The notes: generated by a model from the letters alone, not told the origin. A stretch of DNA of 64,000 nucleotides from Paraglaciecola sp. MB-3u-78 (GCF_002835935.1 NZ_PJCF01000008.1:124001-188000); one strand, 5' to 3'; counted from the stretch's first letter, positions 1-9,805 are shown. Made by a program: numbers and translations.

Positions 1-523
1 CACGGGAGAAGATCCTGTCTGGCTCAGAACTGAGCAGAGATAACATTTGAAACTCCACTGAAGTTAACGCTATGGCTTGCTGCTCTATAGCCATAACCAT
101 CCTGTCGGCATCAAGAATAAAAGGCAAAGAAATGTCAGCGGATGAACTTGCCGTTTTGGAGCGTCGTAAAAGTGCTTTGACTCTAGCCACCACTTCTTTG
201 GGGCTAAAAGGTTTACAAATATAGTCATCAGCACCGATTTCTAAACCCAGTAACCTATCAATCTCTTCCACCTTAGCAGTGACCATAATAATAGGAACTT
301 GGCTTGTCTGACGAATCGACTTGCAAATTTCAATTCCATTTTTACTAGGCAACATAAGATCCAGCAAAATAACATCGGTATGGTGCTCACAAAGCCAAGG
401 CTCAACCCCTAAACCATCATGTAGGCAGCTAGTTTCATATTCAGACATAGCCAAATAATCAGCCAGTAATGAAGCGAGTTTTTTCTCATCCTCAACAATT
501 AAAACATGTGATTTTTTAGTCAT
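1..523 (-). CDS. OmpR-family response regulator (BaeR-like), 3' end outside window
   Basis: Reading the minus strand from ATG at 523 gives an N-terminal receiver domain with the acidic pocket (VLIVEDE), the phospho-acceptor aspartate in LLDLMLPS, and the K of DDYICKPFSP. The start of the winged-helix output domain follows (RRSKTASS... EFQMLSLL). About 174 residues are present and the C-terminal DNA-recognition part lies beyond the left edge. It overlaps the upstream kinase gene by 8 bases, so the two are translationally coupled and form one two-component system. Known of the family: the kinase phosphorylates the Asp and the dimer then binds promoter repeats. The BaeR assignment rests mainly on the BaeS-like partner and is inference; CpxR-like relatives are possible. 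Confidence 0.9.
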   Translation of the reverse strand, partial: MTKKSHVLIVEDEKKLASLLADYLAMSEYETSCLHDGLGVEPWLCEHHTDVILLDLMLPSKNGIEICKSIRQTSQVPIIMVTAKVEEIDRLLGLEIGADDYICKPFSPKEVVARVKALLRRSKTASSSADISLPFILDADRMVMAIEQQAIALTSVEFQMLSLLSSEPDRIFSR

Positions 524-2018
524 CTAAGGGGTATTCCTTTGGTAAGATAATTAAAATTCCTAAACCACCTAAATCCGATGCAAACGCACTGATTTGACCA
601 TGATGGCCCTCAATAATTTTTTTACAAATAGACAAACCTAGCCCACTGCCCCCCGTGTCTCTATTTCTAGAGTCTTCTACACGAAAAAGATATTCAAACA
701 AATGAGGCAGGTCGTCTTTCTCGACACCTAAACCATTGTCTTCGATTCGAAGATGAAATTCCTTGGTATCCTGTGACAGCTCTACGGTTATTTTTAACGT
801 ATCCCCTTCACTGGCATATTTGATACCATTGGTAATTATATTACCCAACAATTGCCTTAACCGTTTTATGTCAGCAAATACGATTGCTTTATCAGGTAAA
901 GCAACAAATTTCACCTCAATACCATTTTCAAGTAACAAGGTGTGATAGTGCTCAGCTTCTTCAGATAATAAGGTAATAAGATCCACATAATCTTTACGAT
1001 AATGCATAGTACCTAAATCATTTCTGGTCAGTTCGTGTAAGTCATCTAACAATTGTTCGAGTTGTGCAATCTCTTCACTCAAAGACTGGATACGCTCTAA
1101 CGTTAAAGGCCTTACACCATCCAGCATAGCTTCCATTTCCCCTTTAAGTATGGCAACGGGTGTGCGCAGTTCATGGGAAATATCGGCTAACCAACGTTTT
1201 CTAGCTTGTTCATTCTGCTCTAAGGTGGCAGCCAGTTCGTTAAAATCACGGGTTAATTGAGCAAATTCATCTTTTCTTTTTAAATCAATACGTTGCTGAT
1301 AATCGCCAAAGGTAAGTTTACTCATTGCCGCCGTCAAAAGTTTGATTGGTTTGACAAAATGTGCGGCCAAAGGCATCGCAATTAGCATGGCGACCAGCAC
1401 CAATCCCAGGGCAATCAACAAAATATATCGTTGTTGTTCTTTAACAAAATTCAATTCATAACCGGCGGTTAACTGATCACGTTTAGATACAGCTAAAAAG
1501 CCTATTATTTGTTTCTCATCAAGGATATCAATGTAACTAAAGCTTAAATCCGCAGAGTATAGGCCCGCTATCAACGTTTTATCAACGTCTAGTAAAGCAT
1601 AACTAACTTCGAACGCAGGTGGACCACCTCTGCTATGTGGGGGGCCATTGGGTAGACCTTGTTCACGTATTGGATGACCGTTACTCTGAGGTTGATTTTG
1701 CCCCATATCTGGGCGCGGTCCTCTGGGTCGGCTAGGCGGTCGGTTCCCTTGTGCTGGACTAAATTCTGAATCAACTAAGCCCCTATCGATAATTTTCTTG
1801 AAACCTCTATGGTTTTTACTAATGTTTTGCCAAGACCCTTCTTTTTGATAGAGTTCGGCCAATGAAGAGGCGACACCACTGAGCGCTTTAAGCTCGCGCT
1901 CATTCACGTAATCGATCATGCCTTTGCCAATGCTCCATTGCATGACAAGCACTTGAGTAACCACTAACACCACACTAGTGAGGAAAAAAATAGTGATGAG
2001 TTTATTTTGTATACGCAT
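516..2018 (-). CDS. Sensor histidine kinase, BaeS-like
   Basis: A 500-residue inner-membrane sensor kinase. TM1 lies at about 7-27, then a periplasmic domain to about 195, TM2 at about 197-221, a HAMP linker, a HisKA dimerisation domain with the phospho-accepting His282 in ISHELRTP, and a HATPase domain with N-box (LLGNIITNGIKYA), G1 (DNGLGV, about 427-432) and G2 (GGSGLGLSI, about 456-464). The N-terminal part (GMIDYVNERE, then SLAELYQKEGSW) follows the layout of BaeS, the envelope-stress/efflux sensor. The periplasmic loop carries a Pro/Arg/Gly-rich stretch at about 88-134. It is first in a two-gene operon with the response regulator (8-base overlap). Kinase function is secure; the signal sensed cannot be read from sequence. 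Confidence 0.93.
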   Translation of the reverse strand: MRIQNKLITIFFLTSVVLVVTQVLVMQWSIGKGMIDYVNERELKALSGVASSLAELYQKEGSWQNISKNHRGFKKIIDRGLVDSEFSPAQGNRPPSRPRGPRPDMGQNQPQSNGHPIREQGLPNGPPHSRGGPPAFEVSYALLDVDKTLIAGLYSADLSFSYIDILDEKQIIGFLAVSKRDQLTAGYELNFVKEQQRYILLIALGLVLVAMLIAMPLAAHFVKPIKLLTAAMSKLTFGDYQQRIDLKRKDEFAQLTRDFNELAATLEQNEQARKRWLADISHELRTPVAILKGEMEAMLDGVRPLTLERIQSLSEEIAQLEQLLDDLHELTRNDLGTMHYRKDYVDLITLLSEEAEHYHTLLLENGIEVKFVALPDKAIVFADIKRLRQLLGNIITNGIKYASEGDTLKITVELSQDTKEFHLRIEDNGLGVEKDDLPHLFEYLFRVEDSRNRDTGGSGLGLSICKKIIEGHHGQISAFASDLGGLGILIILPKEYPLDD

Positions 2019-2167
2019 ACCGCGGCGAAATCTCCAACATGAAAGCTGCTATATTTCAGCCTTATCTATTCAGTATCTCAATCAGTCATCGAACATAATA
2101 CTAATCAGGCCGTTTGTCTGCTGTCTACTGAATAACTCCTTATTGTTTACACAATTGGGAGATGTAA

Positions 2168-2536
2168 TTAGCGACCAAGATATTGATCAATTAATATCGA
2201 TAATTTGTCTTGTAGGTGTTCTTCAAAGTCGACAAGTTCTTTACCGAACACCCTTAGGTATTTTTCAGCTTTGTCATGATCAAGACGTTTGTTATTGGTT
2301 TTATATTCTGTTTCGAGCAATGATTTATCATAACGGGGAGTGATGACCCAGCGCACAAAATCCGAATCTAATCCGGCAACTTCTTTTTTGGCAAATTTAC
2401 AAAAGCCTTCGATATGATCAATGCCATCTGGGCCTAAACATCCAGGTTCAACTCTAAATATCACAGTAAGCTTTTTAAACAGAGGGAGAGGCAAATCATG
2501 GGTCATCTTTATTAGTTCTCGTACATCGAAGGTCAA
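2168..2536 (-). CDS. Conserved hypothetical protein, 122 aa
   Basis: A small soluble protein with no signal peptide or membrane segment. It contains the stretch FRVEPGCLGPDGIDHIEGFC and ends HLQDKLSILIDQYLGR. I believe similar orphan proteins occur in Shewanella and other Alteromonadales, but no function is known to me and no catalytic motif is evident. The frame opens with TTG at 2536 and has no clear Shine-Dalgarno; an internal ATG at 2506 is the alternative start. It stands alone between the aldolase terminator and the two-component operon, all on the same strand. Confidence 0.7.
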   Translation of the reverse strand: MTFDVRELIKMTHDLPLPLFKKLTVIFRVEPGCLGPDGIDHIEGFCKFAKKEVAGLDSDFVRWVITPRYDKSLLETEYKTNNKRLDHDKAEKYLRVFGKELVDFEEHLQDKLSILIDQYLGR

Positions 2537-2583
2537 ATAAAATAAATAATAAACTAATCACTCAAATCTTCCGAGCAAAAATA

Positions 2584-2601
2584 GTCGGGAAAATACCCGA
2601 C
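2584..2601 (-). terminator. Rho-independent terminator after the aldolase gene
   Basis: On the minus strand a 6-bp stem GTCGGG/CCCGAC with a 6-nt loop is followed by a U-rich tail (tattttt). It lies about 20 bases past the aldolase stop and should end the tkt-epd-pgk-fba transcript. Confidence 0.75.
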
Positions 2602-2619
2602 CCTTTTCACAAAATAAAA

Positions 2620-3519
2620 TTAGCTATTAGAGGCTTGATAAATGCTTTCGATAGACGAGTCCATAGTGGCATCAAATTCGGCATCGCTTTGTTTGGCACT
2701 GAGCCCCTCGGAAAGTGCACGTGAGAAACTTGCAATCATGCCGTTATTTTCTGTCAATCTGGTGTTGGCCTCTTCTCTTGAATAACCGCCAGATAATGCC
2801 ACAACTTTTAACACTTTAGGATGATTCACCAAGTCTTGATAAAAGTTAGCGGTTTCAGGCAAGGTCAGTTTTAACATCACTTGCTGATCGGTCGCTAAAT
2901 TATCCAAATGTGTAAGGATTGACGCTTTAAGCAAGGCTTCGGCAGCTGCTTTTTCAGGGCTGTGAATATCCACTTCAGGCTCAATAATTGGCATAAGGCC
3001 TGTGGCTAAAATTTGTTTAGCCACCGTAAATTGCTGCGCAATGACAGCTTCAACACCCACAGCATTTGCCAACTTAACCACAGAGCGCATCTTAGTTCCA
3101 AACACATTTTGGGCATTGGCTTTGGCCAATAAATTATCTAAGTCAGGCATCGCTTTTAAAAGCTGGGTTCCATTAACTTCAGCTTCTAAACCTTTGTCGA
3201 CTTTCAGGAAAGGAACAACTTGTTTGACATTCCATAAGTAGCTAGAAGTACTTTGACCTAAAATATCTCTATCAAGGGTATCTTCAAACAAAATCGCGCC
3301 TAATACACGTTCACCGTTGAATACACTTGAAGTAATAATGCGAGTGCGCATTTCATGTACTTTGGCGAACATTTCTGCGTCACCTTGATACTCAGACTCA
3401 TCTACACCATACAAACCTAAAGCTTTAGGTGTGCTGCCACCACTTTGGTCTAATGCAGCGATAAATCCATTTTGGTTAACAATTTTTGCAAGCATATCTA
3501 GTTGGGCATGTGATGCCAT
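2620..3519 (-). CDS. fda: Class I fructose-1,6-bisphosphate aldolase (short bacterial type)
   Basis: Cleaves fructose-1,6-bisphosphate to glyceraldehyde-3-phosphate and dihydroxyacetone phosphate through a Schiff base. The 299 residues follow the short class I aldolase of Staphylococcus (about 296 aa): GFIAALDQSGGSTPKAL near the N-terminus, VVPFLKVDKG, IIEPEVDI, the Schiff-base lysine in VMLKLTLPE (about residue 217), and the phosphate-binding ALSGGYSR. ATG at 3519 is chosen because AAGGAG sits 8 bases upstream; an in-frame GTG three codons earlier lacks support. Last gene of the tkt-epd-pgk-fba operon. In E. coli this slot holds the unrelated zinc-dependent class II enzyme fbaA, so here a non-homologous enzyme fills the same step. 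Confidence 0.95.
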   Translation of the reverse strand: MASHAQLDMLAKIVNQNGFIAALDQSGGSTPKALGLYGVDESEYQGDAEMFAKVHEMRTRIITSSVFNGERVLGAILFEDTLDRDILGQSTSSYLWNVKQVVPFLKVDKGLEAEVNGTQLLKAMPDLDNLLAKANAQNVFGTKMRSVVKLANAVGVEAVIAQQFTVAKQILATGLMPIIEPEVDIHSPEKAAAEALLKASILTHLDNLATDQQVMLKLTLPETANFYQDLVNHPKVLKVVALSGGYSREEANTRLTENNGMIASFSRALSEGLSAKQSDAEFDATMDSSIESIYQASNS

Positions 3520-3640
3520 GAGCAACACTCCTTTTTTATTGTGTTTTAAGCCGATGTGCGCAACGGCTCGTAGGGTTTAAGGTATACATCGAGAGCTAAA
3601 GCTCTTCTCGTCACTATATTTCAGGTTTTTCGTCAATTAG

Positions 3641-4804
3641 CTATTTAGCCGCTCTCGCTTCTAACATCGCTACTGCAGGTAACTCTTTGCCTTCCACAAA
3701 CTCAAGAAAAGCACCACCACCAGTAGAAATATAAGAAATTTTGGCACTCAAATTCCATTTATCAATCGCCGCTAATGTATCACCACCACCCGCTATTGAA
3801 AACGCATCGCTATCAGCAATAGCACGAGCCACCACTTCTGTGCCTTTAGCGAAATTATCAAATTCAAAAACACCACAAGGGCCATTCCATAGAATAGTTT
3901 TAGCACCCTTTAAAATCGCAGCCACATTTTCAGCCGTTTGTGGGCCATAATCCATAATTTCTTCATCATCTTGTACTTCACTAACATCTTTTATTACAGC
4001 AGGCTCTGACTCAGAAAAGTGTTTGCCAACACGCACATCCACTGTTTCTGGGATATCTAAGGAGTCCATTAATCGTTTGGCTTCTGGGATCAAATTTGCT
4101 TCATGTAATGACCGGCCAACGTTATAGCCACGAGCTGCAATAAAGGTGTTTGAAATCCCCCCCCCCACTATTAACTGATCAGCAATTTTCGATAAGGCAT
4201 CCAATACAGTCAATTTTGTTGATACTTTTGAGCCACCCACTATAGCCACCAATGGACGTTTTGGGTTATTTAGGGCACTTGCTAATGCATCAAGTTCACC
4301 AACCAGTAATGGACCGGCACAGGCGACTGGCGCAAACACACCCACACCGTGAGTTGAAGCTTGGGCGCGATGGGCGGTGCCGAATGCGTCCATGACATAA
4401 ATGTCGCACAAGGCTGCATATTGTTTGGCCAAGGTTTCATCGTCGTTCTTTTCGCCGACATTAAAACGCACGTTTTCTAACACCACTACTTCGCCCTCCT
4501 TAACGTCTACACCCTCTAAATAATTTTTAGCTAAGCGTACATTCAGATCGGTTTTTTCATTTAGATAATTAACCACGGGAAGCAATGAAAACTCGTCAGC
4601 AGGTTCACCTTCTGTTGGACGGCCAAGATGTGACATAATCATCACCTTAGCTCCTTGTTTTAAAGCAGCGGTAATAGACGGCAGTGAAGCACGAATGCGA
4701 GCGTCAGAGGTCACTACGCCATCTTTTACAGGCACGTTTAGGTCTTGACGTATTAATACTCTTTTACCGGCTAAATCAAGCTCGGTCATTTTTAATATGG
4801 ACAT
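3641..4804 (-). CDS. pgk: Phosphoglycerate kinase
   Basis: Transfers phosphate from 1,3-bisphosphoglycerate to ADP in glycolysis, and the reverse in gluconeogenesis; cytosolic. 387 residues, the same length as E. coli Pgk. N-domain substrate motifs [11 protein letters not shown] and [10 protein letters not shown] are present, followed by [18 protein letters not shown], the hinge [34 protein letters not shown] and the nucleotide loop GGGDTLAAI. The start [11 protein letters not shown] matches the family. It follows epd by about 36 bases and precedes the aldolase. The codons for the conserved GGG (4157-4166) form an uninterrupted run of ten G on the coding strand, an unusual slippage-prone tract in an essential gene. 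Confidence 0.98.
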   Translation of the reverse strand: MSILKMTELDLAGKRVLIRQDLNVPVKDGVVTSDARIRASLPSITAALKQGAKVMIMSHLGRPTEGEPADEFSLLPVVNYLNEKTDLNVRLAKNYLEGVDVKEGEVVVLENVRFNVGEKNDDETLAKQYAALCDIYVMDAFGTAHRAQASTHGVGVFAPVACAGPLLVGELDALASALNNPKRPLVAIVGGSKVSTKLTVLDALSKIADQLIVGGGISNTFIAARGYNVGRSLHEANLIPEAKRLMDSLDIPETVDVRVGKHFSESEPAVIKDVSEVQDDEEIMDYGPQTAENVAAILKGAKTILWNGPCGVFEFDNFAKGTEVVARAIADSDAFSIAGGGDTLAAIDKWNLSAKISYISTGGGAFLEFVEGKELPAVAMLEARAAK

Positions 4805-4840
4805 AATTTACCTTGTAAATAATCGTTTCTAAATTCGACT

Positions 4841-5854
4841 TTATTTTTTTGTGTTGAACATGGCCTTGGCATTATCAATCATTCTATTAGCAAAACCCCA
4901 TTCGTTGTCACACCAAACCAAGGTTTTAACGAGTTGTTTGTGACTCACTCTTGTTTGACTACCATCTACTATACAAGAATGGGGATCGTGATTAAAATCA
5001 ACCGATACTAAAGGTTCCTCAGTGTAGCTTAAAATCCCCTCTAAGCGCCCTTTTGTGGCTTGTTTGAGTGCTTGATTCACTTCATGAATACACACGTGTT
5101 TTTCCAGAGTGACACTTAAGTCCATTGCCGTAACATTGATAGTAGGTACTCGCACTGCTATGGCTTCAAATTTACCCGCAAATTTAGGTAAAATTCGTTC
5201 TATTCCTATCGCTAACTTGGTATCAACAGGAATAATCGATTGACTGGCCGCTCGAGTAAGCCGCAAATCTGTATGGTATGCATCAATCACTTGTTGGTCA
5301 TGCATTGACGAATGGATAGTAGTAATCGTTCCGCTTAACACGTTGAATGCGTCATCCAACACTTGGATCACAGGCACAATACAATTGGTTGTGCATGAAC
5401 CGCTGGAGACAATGAAATCGTCAGCTTTCAACTGATGATCATTAATCCCATAAATCACGGTTGCATCCATATCAGGTCCACAAGGCTGTGAAAACAACAC
5501 TTTTTTGGCGCCTTGATCTAAATGCGCTTTGCCAGCGGCTCTATCATTATGCACACCCGAGCATTCAAGCACCAAATCAATATCAAGTTGTTGCCAAGGA
5601 AGATCTGCAATGTTTTCATGCTGTAGTAACAGAATTTCATCTCCTGCAACAATCAGACGTTTTGCTTGTAAATCAACAGAAAAACCAAATCGTCCATGGG
5701 ACGTATCGTACTTGAGCAAGTGTGCAATGCCATTTGGCTCGGCTAACTCATTAATCGCCACCACTTTTATATCAGTATTGCGGCCGCTTTCATATAAAGC
5801 TCTGACAACGTTGCGGCCTATACGGCCAAAACCATTAATTGCAATTCGTAACAT
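4841..5854 (-). CDS. epd: Erythrose-4-phosphate dehydrogenase (GapB-type)
   Basis: NAD-dependent oxidation of erythrose-4-phosphate to 4-phosphoerythronate, the entry step of the DXP-dependent pyridoxal phosphate pathway. The Rossmann motif [11 protein letters not shown] is at the N-terminus and the catalytic Cys154 lies in [11 protein letters not shown]. The Epd-specific block [14 protein letters not shown] (GapA differs here) is followed by [14 protein letters not shown] and [12 protein letters not shown]. At 337 residues it fits the family. Second gene of the tkt-epd-pgk-fba operon, the classic gammaproteobacterial order. A side activity as glyceraldehyde-3-phosphate dehydrogenase is possible, but the signature favours Epd. 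Confidence 0.95.
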   Translation of the reverse strand: MLRIAINGFGRIGRNVVRALYESGRNTDIKVVAINELAEPNGIAHLLKYDTSHGRFGFSVDLQAKRLIVAGDEILLLQHENIADLPWQQLDIDLVLECSGVHNDRAAGKAHLDQGAKKVLFSQPCGPDMDATVIYGINDHQLKADDFIVSSGSCTTNCIVPVIQVLDDAFNVLSGTITTIHSSMHDQQVIDAYHTDLRLTRAASQSIIPVDTKLAIGIERILPKFAGKFEAIAVRVPTINVTAMDLSVTLEKHVCIHEVNQALKQATKGRLEGILSYTEEPLVSVDFNHDPHSCIVDGSQTRVSHKQLVKTLVWCDNEWGFANRMIDNAKAMFNTKK

Positions 5855-5875
5855 AACACTCTTTAACTTGATTCA

Positions 5876-5893
5876 AGGTGAGCAAGCTCACCT
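5876..5893. other. Hairpin in the epd leader
   Basis: A perfect 8-bp inverted repeat (aggtgagc, 2-nt centre, gctcacct) ends 22 bases upstream of the epd start. There is no U-tract, so it is not a plain terminator. It could modulate translation or mark an RNA-processing site within the operon; function is inference. Confidence 0.4.
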
Positions 5894-5933
5894 GACACTT
5901 CTTCTAATAATAAATACCTTAGAACAAAGGCGC

Positions 5934-5959
5934 TAAAAAGCGCCTTTGTATATTGAATA
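5934..5959 (-). terminator. Stem-loop after tkt (weak terminator or attenuator)
   Basis: An 11-bp perfect stem (acaaaggcgct/agcgcctttgt) with an AAAA loop begins 6 bases after the tkt stop. On the minus strand it is followed by tctaagg rather than a U-run, so it probably attenuates or stabilises the tkt message rather than fully terminating. Confidence 0.5.
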
Positions 5960-5964
5960 GGCTC

Positions 5965-7962
5965 TTAGTTTAAACCTTTAGCAGCCTTAACTACTGCCTC
6001 TGTGGTGATACCGAAGTATTCCAATAATGCGGCACCCGGTGCAGATTCACCGAAGGTGGACATTCCCACAACAGTCCCACCAAATCCAACATATTTATGC
6101 CAAAAATCCACATGAGCCGCTTCGACCGCTACACGTTTTGTCACAGACCTTGGTAATACAGACTCTCGGTAATCGGCGTCTTGCTTATCAAAAACTGATG
6201 TACTTGGCATAGACACAACACGCACTGCCATGCCTGTAGCAGACAATTGCTCAGCCGCTGCCACGGTGATGCCCACTTCAGAGCCTGTGGCGATTAAGAT
6301 TACATCAGGCGTACCGGCACAATCTTTTAATACATAACCCCCTTTAGCAACATGAGATAATTGCTCGGCATTACGTGGTTGAGCAGGCAAACCTTGACGA
6401 CTAAAGACTAATGCCGATGGGCCGTCTTTTCGTTCAAGAGCAGATTTCCATGCAACGGCTGTTTCTGCAGCATCACAAGGACGCCATGTAGTAAGGTTTG
6501 GCGTAAGGCGTAAGTTGGCAATTTGCTCGATAGGTTGGTGAGTAGGACCGTCTTCGCCTTGACCAATAGAGTCATGGGTATACACAAAGATATTTGGAAT
6601 ACCCATTAATGAAGCCATACGCACAGCGTTACGGGCATATTCCATAAACATTAAGAAGGTAGCGCCAAACGGACGGAATCCACCGTGTAGGCCGATACCA
6701 TTCATGATGCCGCTCATACCAAATTCACGGACACCATAATAGATATAGTTGCCGCTGGCATCATCAGCTGAAATTCCTTGGGTACCAGACCAGATAGTAA
6801 GGTTAGAGCCGGCTAAATCAGCTGAACCACCTAACACTTCAGGCAACAGAGTTGCGAAGGTTTCAATTGAATTTTGCGAAGCTTTACGGCTAGCCACATT
6901 TTCAGCTTTGTCTTGTGATTGTTGAATAAACGCATCCGCTTTTTCAGCAAAGTCAGCAGGTAAGTCACCGGCCAAACGGCGCGTGAGTTCTGCTGCTAGT
7001 GCCGGATGTGCTTGTTGGTATGCAGTAAATTGTTCATTCCAAACTTGTTCTTTTTCTGCACCAGCAACTTTTGCATCCCAGCCAGCGTAAACCTCTGCAG
7101 GAATTTCAAAAGGAGCATATGGCCAATTAAGAAATTTACGCGCCGCTTTAATTTCTTCTAGACCTAGAGGTGCTCCGTGACAGTCGTGGCTACCTGATTT
7201 ATTTGGCGAACCAAAACCTATAATCGTTTTGCAACAAATTAACGTAGGTTTAGAAGTTTCAACTTTAGCGGCTGCAATCGCATCAGCAATAGCTTGAGAG
7301 TCGTGTCCATCAACGTCTGCAATGACGTGCCAGCCATAGGCTTCAAAACGAGCCGGAGTGTTATCAGTGAACCAACCTTCCACATGACCATCGATTGAAA
7401 TACCGTTGTCATCCCAAAATGCGACTAATTTACCTAAACCCAATGTACCTGCTAAAGAACATACTTCGTGAGAAATACCTTCCATCAAACATCCATCGCC
7501 TAAGAAACAATAAGTATAATGATCGACCACATCAAAATTTGGTTGATTAAACTGGGCAGCTAAGGTTTTTTCGGCAATCGCCATACCCACGGCATTACTC
7601 AGCCCCTGCCCCAAAGGTCCAGTGGTAGTTTCAACACCCGGTGCATAACCATATTCTGGATGACCCGGCGTTTTAGAATGCAATTGACGAAAATTTTTTA
7701 ACTCTTCGATGGGTAATGCATAACCAGTTAGATGTAATAGAGAATAGATCAACATCGAGCCGTGGCCGTTGGATAATACAAACCTGTCTCTGTTAGCCCA
7801 ATCAGGATTGCTTGGATTATGTTGCATATGATCTGCCCACAACACTTGCGCAATGTCAGCCATGCCCATGGGTGCACCTGGGTGACCTGAGTTAGCTTGT
7901 TGAACGGCATCCATACTAAGGGCGCGAATGGCGTTGGCGAGTTCTCGACGTGATGACGACAT
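5965..7962 (-). CDS. tkt: Transketolase
   Basis: Thiamine-diphosphate enzyme moving two-carbon units between pentose-phosphate sugars. 665 residues against 663 in E. coli TktA. The start region has [17 protein letters not shown] and [13 protein letters not shown], followed by [14 protein letters not shown], the ThDP/metal site [12 protein letters not shown], and in the second half [16 protein letters not shown] and [17 protein letters not shown] at 7962 is chosen for the AGGAG five bases upstream and family alignment; an in-frame TTG seven codons earlier is less likely. First gene of the operon leading into epd, pgk and aldolase, so it feeds erythrose-4-phosphate to Epd. Confidence 0.97.
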   Translation of the reverse strand: MSSSRRELANAIRALSMDAVQQANSGHPGAPMGMADIAQVLWADHMQHNPSNPDWANRDRFVLSNGHGSMLIYSLLHLTGYALPIEELKNFRQLHSKTPGHPEYGYAPGVETTTGPLGQGLSNAVGMAIAEKTLAAQFNQPNFDVVDHYTYCFLGDGCLMEGISHEVCSLAGTLGLGKLVAFWDDNGISIDGHVEGWFTDNTPARFEAYGWHVIADVDGHDSQAIADAIAAAKVETSKPTLICCKTIIGFGSPNKSGSHDCHGAPLGLEEIKAARKFLNWPYAPFEIPAEVYAGWDAKVAGAEKEQVWNEQFTAYQQAHPALAAELTRRLAGDLPADFAEKADAFIQQSQDKAENVASRKASQNSIETFATLLPEVLGGSADLAGSNLTIWSGTQGISADDASGNYIYYGVREFGMSGIMNGIGLHGGFRPFGATFLMFMEYARNAVRMASLMGIPNIFVYTHDSIGQGEDGPTHQPIEQIANLRLTPNLTTWRPCDAAETAVAWKSALERKDGPSALVFSRQGLPAQPRNAEQLSHVAKGGYVLKDCAGTPDVILIATGSEVGITVAAAEQLSATGMAVRVVSMPSTSVFDKQDADYRESVLPRSVTKRVAVEAAHVDFWHKYVGFGGTVVGMSTFGESAPGAALLEYFGITTEAVVKAAKGLN

Positions 7963-8132
7963 GTAGTCTCCTGACTGATCCAATAATAATGGTTAACCGT
8001 AACTCAACGCTACAGGCACCTAAGTTAGCTCTGCATTTTGTATTAGCTAGCCAGTAACTGCAATGCTAAATCCTTTATGAATGGGTATTTTCATATGAAT
8101 TTTTGTTTACACTTTAGCAGAATAAACTTTAT

Positions 8133-8164
8133 AGACGTTTGGACGTCTAGAAGTAAAGACTGGC
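8133..8164 (+). promoter_or_regulatory. MetJ operator: four tandem met boxes upstream of metK
   Basis: Four consecutive octamers read AGACGTTT, GGACGTCT, AGAAGTAA and AGACTGGC against the MetJ consensus AGACGTCT. MetJ with S-adenosylmethionine binds two or more adjacent boxes. The array lies 68 bases upstream of the metK start, so feedback repression of SAM synthesis is strongly suggested. Confidence 0.85.
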
Positions 8165-8231
8165 ATTTTGTATTTGAATAGTTAGAATACACCTATAAAT
8201 CTGAATAACGACTTTGACTCAAGGCACTTTT

Positions 8232-9377
8232 ATGACCTCACACTTATTTACTTCTGAATCTGTATCGGAAGGACACCCCGACAAAATTGCGGATCAAATT
8301 TCTGATGCCGTTTTAGACGCCATCTTGGCCCAAGATCCTAAGGCAAGAGTGGCCTGCGAGACTTTTGTCAAAACCGGAATGGTGTTAGTGGGTGGCGAAG
8401 TCACAACCTCAGCATGGGTAGATATAGAAGAAATCACCCGTAAAACAGTCAGAGAAATCGGCTACGTTCATTCAGATATGGGATTTGATGCAGACTCATG
8501 CGCCGTATTAAATGCTATAGGCAAACAATCTCCTGATATTAATCAAGGTGTAGACCGCACCTCACCAGAAGAACAAGGCGCCGGAGACCAAGGTTTAATG
8601 TTTGGTTATGCAAGTAATGAAACAGATGTGTTGATGCCTGCACCTATTACTTATTCTCACCGCTTAGTAAAACGCCAGTCCGAAGTACGTAAAAATGGCA
8701 CACTAAGTTGGTTGCGGCCTGATGCAAAAAGCCAAGTGACTTTTATCTACGAAAATAATCAACCCGTTGCTATTGATGCAGTGGTGCTGTCAACTCAACA
8801 TGATGAAAGTATTAGCACAGCAGATCTGCGTGAAGCCGTGATGGAAGAAATTATTAAGCCAGTATTACCTGAAAAGTGGCTGAGCAAAAAGACCAAATTT
8901 TTTATCAACCCAACAGGTCGCTTTGTGATTGGAGGCCCAATGGGCGATTGTGGTTTAACGGGTCGTAAAATAATTGTCGATACCTATGGCGGCATGGCAA
9001 GACATGGTGGTGGTGCATTTTCTGGTAAAGATCCATCAAAAGTCGACAGATCAGCGGCGTATGCAGGACGTTACGTAGCAAAAAATATAGTGGCGGCTGG
9101 ACTAGCCGATAAATGTGAAATTCAATTGTCTTACGCCATTGGTGTAGCAGAACCCACATCTATTAATATTGATACTTTTGGCACAGGTAAAGTTTCTGAT
9201 TCATTATTGGTTAAGTTGGTCCGTGACAACTTCGAACTTAGACCTTTTGGGCTGCTTAAAATGCTCGACTTAGAACGACCGATCTATCTAGCAACCGCAG
9301 CATATGGACACTTTGGAAGAGAAGAATTTCCTTGGGAAAAAACAGATGTGGCTGAACGCCTCAAAGCGAGTATTTAA
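8232..9377 (+). CDS. metK: S-adenosylmethionine synthetase
   Basis: Makes S-adenosylmethionine from methionine and ATP; cytosolic and usually essential. 381 residues. Motifs: [20 protein letters not shown] at the N-terminus, [10 protein letters not shown], the methionine/ATP-site loop [12 protein letters not shown], the P-loop-like [19 protein letters not shown], and C-terminal [15 protein letters not shown] at 8232 has AAGG eight bases upstream and matches the usual N-terminus (MTSHLF); an in-frame TTG six codons earlier is discounted. Divergent from tkt, with a four-box MetJ operator between them, and ending at a long hairpin terminator. Confidence 0.98.
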   Translation: MTSHLFTSESVSEGHPDKIADQISDAVLDAILAQDPKARVACETFVKTGMVLVGGEVTTSAWVDIEEITRKTVREIGYVHSDMGFDADSCAVLNAIGKQSPDINQGVDRTSPEEQGAGDQGLMFGYASNETDVLMPAPITYSHRLVKRQSEVRKNGTLSWLRPDAKSQVTFIYENNQPVAIDAVVLSTQHDESISTADLREAVMEEIIKPVLPEKWLSKKTKFFINPTGRFVIGGPMGDCGLTGRKIIVDTYGGMARHGGGAFSGKDPSKVDRSAAYAGRYVAKNIVAAGLADKCEIQLSYAIGVAEPTSINIDTFGTGKVSDSLLVKLVRDNFELRPFGLLKMLDLERPIYLATAAYGHFGREEFPWEKTDVAERLKASI

Positions 9378-9386
9378 TTTTTAAAA

Positions 9387-9439
9387 ATCTGACCGAAACA
9401 AAAAAGCCTCACTCTGAGGCTTTTTTGTTTCGGTCAGAT
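9387..9439. terminator. Bidirectional terminator, 24-bp perfect stem
   Basis: A 53-base perfect palindrome: 24-bp arms around a 5-nt loop (actct), with the gcctc/gaggc core flanked by six A on one side and six T on the other. It terminates metK and, in the other direction, overlaps the 3' end of the convergent hypothetical reading frame. Confidence 0.9.
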
Positions 9440-9738
9440 ATTAGCCTGAGGATATTCTTGTGCGGCTTCTTCACAAGCGGCCATAGCTCTAATCTAATTC
9501 GCACGTCACCCGCTACCCTAACACTCACGCATTGTCCTTGTTCCGCTGATTTATCTTCTGAAATCACACTAACAAGATCACCATCTACCGCCGCCAATGG
9601 ATATTCATAACCATTGGTATCCCCCTCAAATAAAGATGTGAGTAAGCCACGCTTAACAGTGTTGAAAGAACAGCGAAAATTTGTATATGGTAGTTTTAAA
9701 GTAATAATGGATTTAGGAATAAATATAATTAACTGCAC
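9409..9738 (-). CDS. Hypothetical protein, 109 aa (uncertain)
   Basis: An open frame from a GTG at 9738 without a recognisable Shine-Dalgarno. The middle part (about 32-90; LTSLFEGDTNGYEYPLAAVD, then SVRVAGDVRIRLEL) has a protein-like composition and suggests a small beta-rich fold. The last dozen codons run through the metK terminator stem. I do not recognise the family. It could be real with its own terminator embedded in the 3' end, or a decayed gene. Convergent with metK and divergent from the M48 gene. Confidence 0.4.
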   Translation of the reverse strand: MQLIIFIPKSIITLKLPYTNFRCSFNTVKRGLLTSLFEGDTNGYEYPLAAVDGDLVSVISEDKSAEQGQCVSVRVAGDVRIRLELWPLVKKPHKNILRLISDRNKKASE

Positions 9739-9805
9739 AGATGCTTAATCGATTGCCTATTTCAAGGTATGATCACCCCATCATTAGACTTAAAGTAAAA
9801 TTTCC

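Noticed and set aside
1589-1774. Minus-strand and other-frame open frames inside the histidine kinase and other large genes
   Set aside because: They lie wholly within well-supported genes in other frames, have no SD and no recognisable motif; many such shadows occur across the window.
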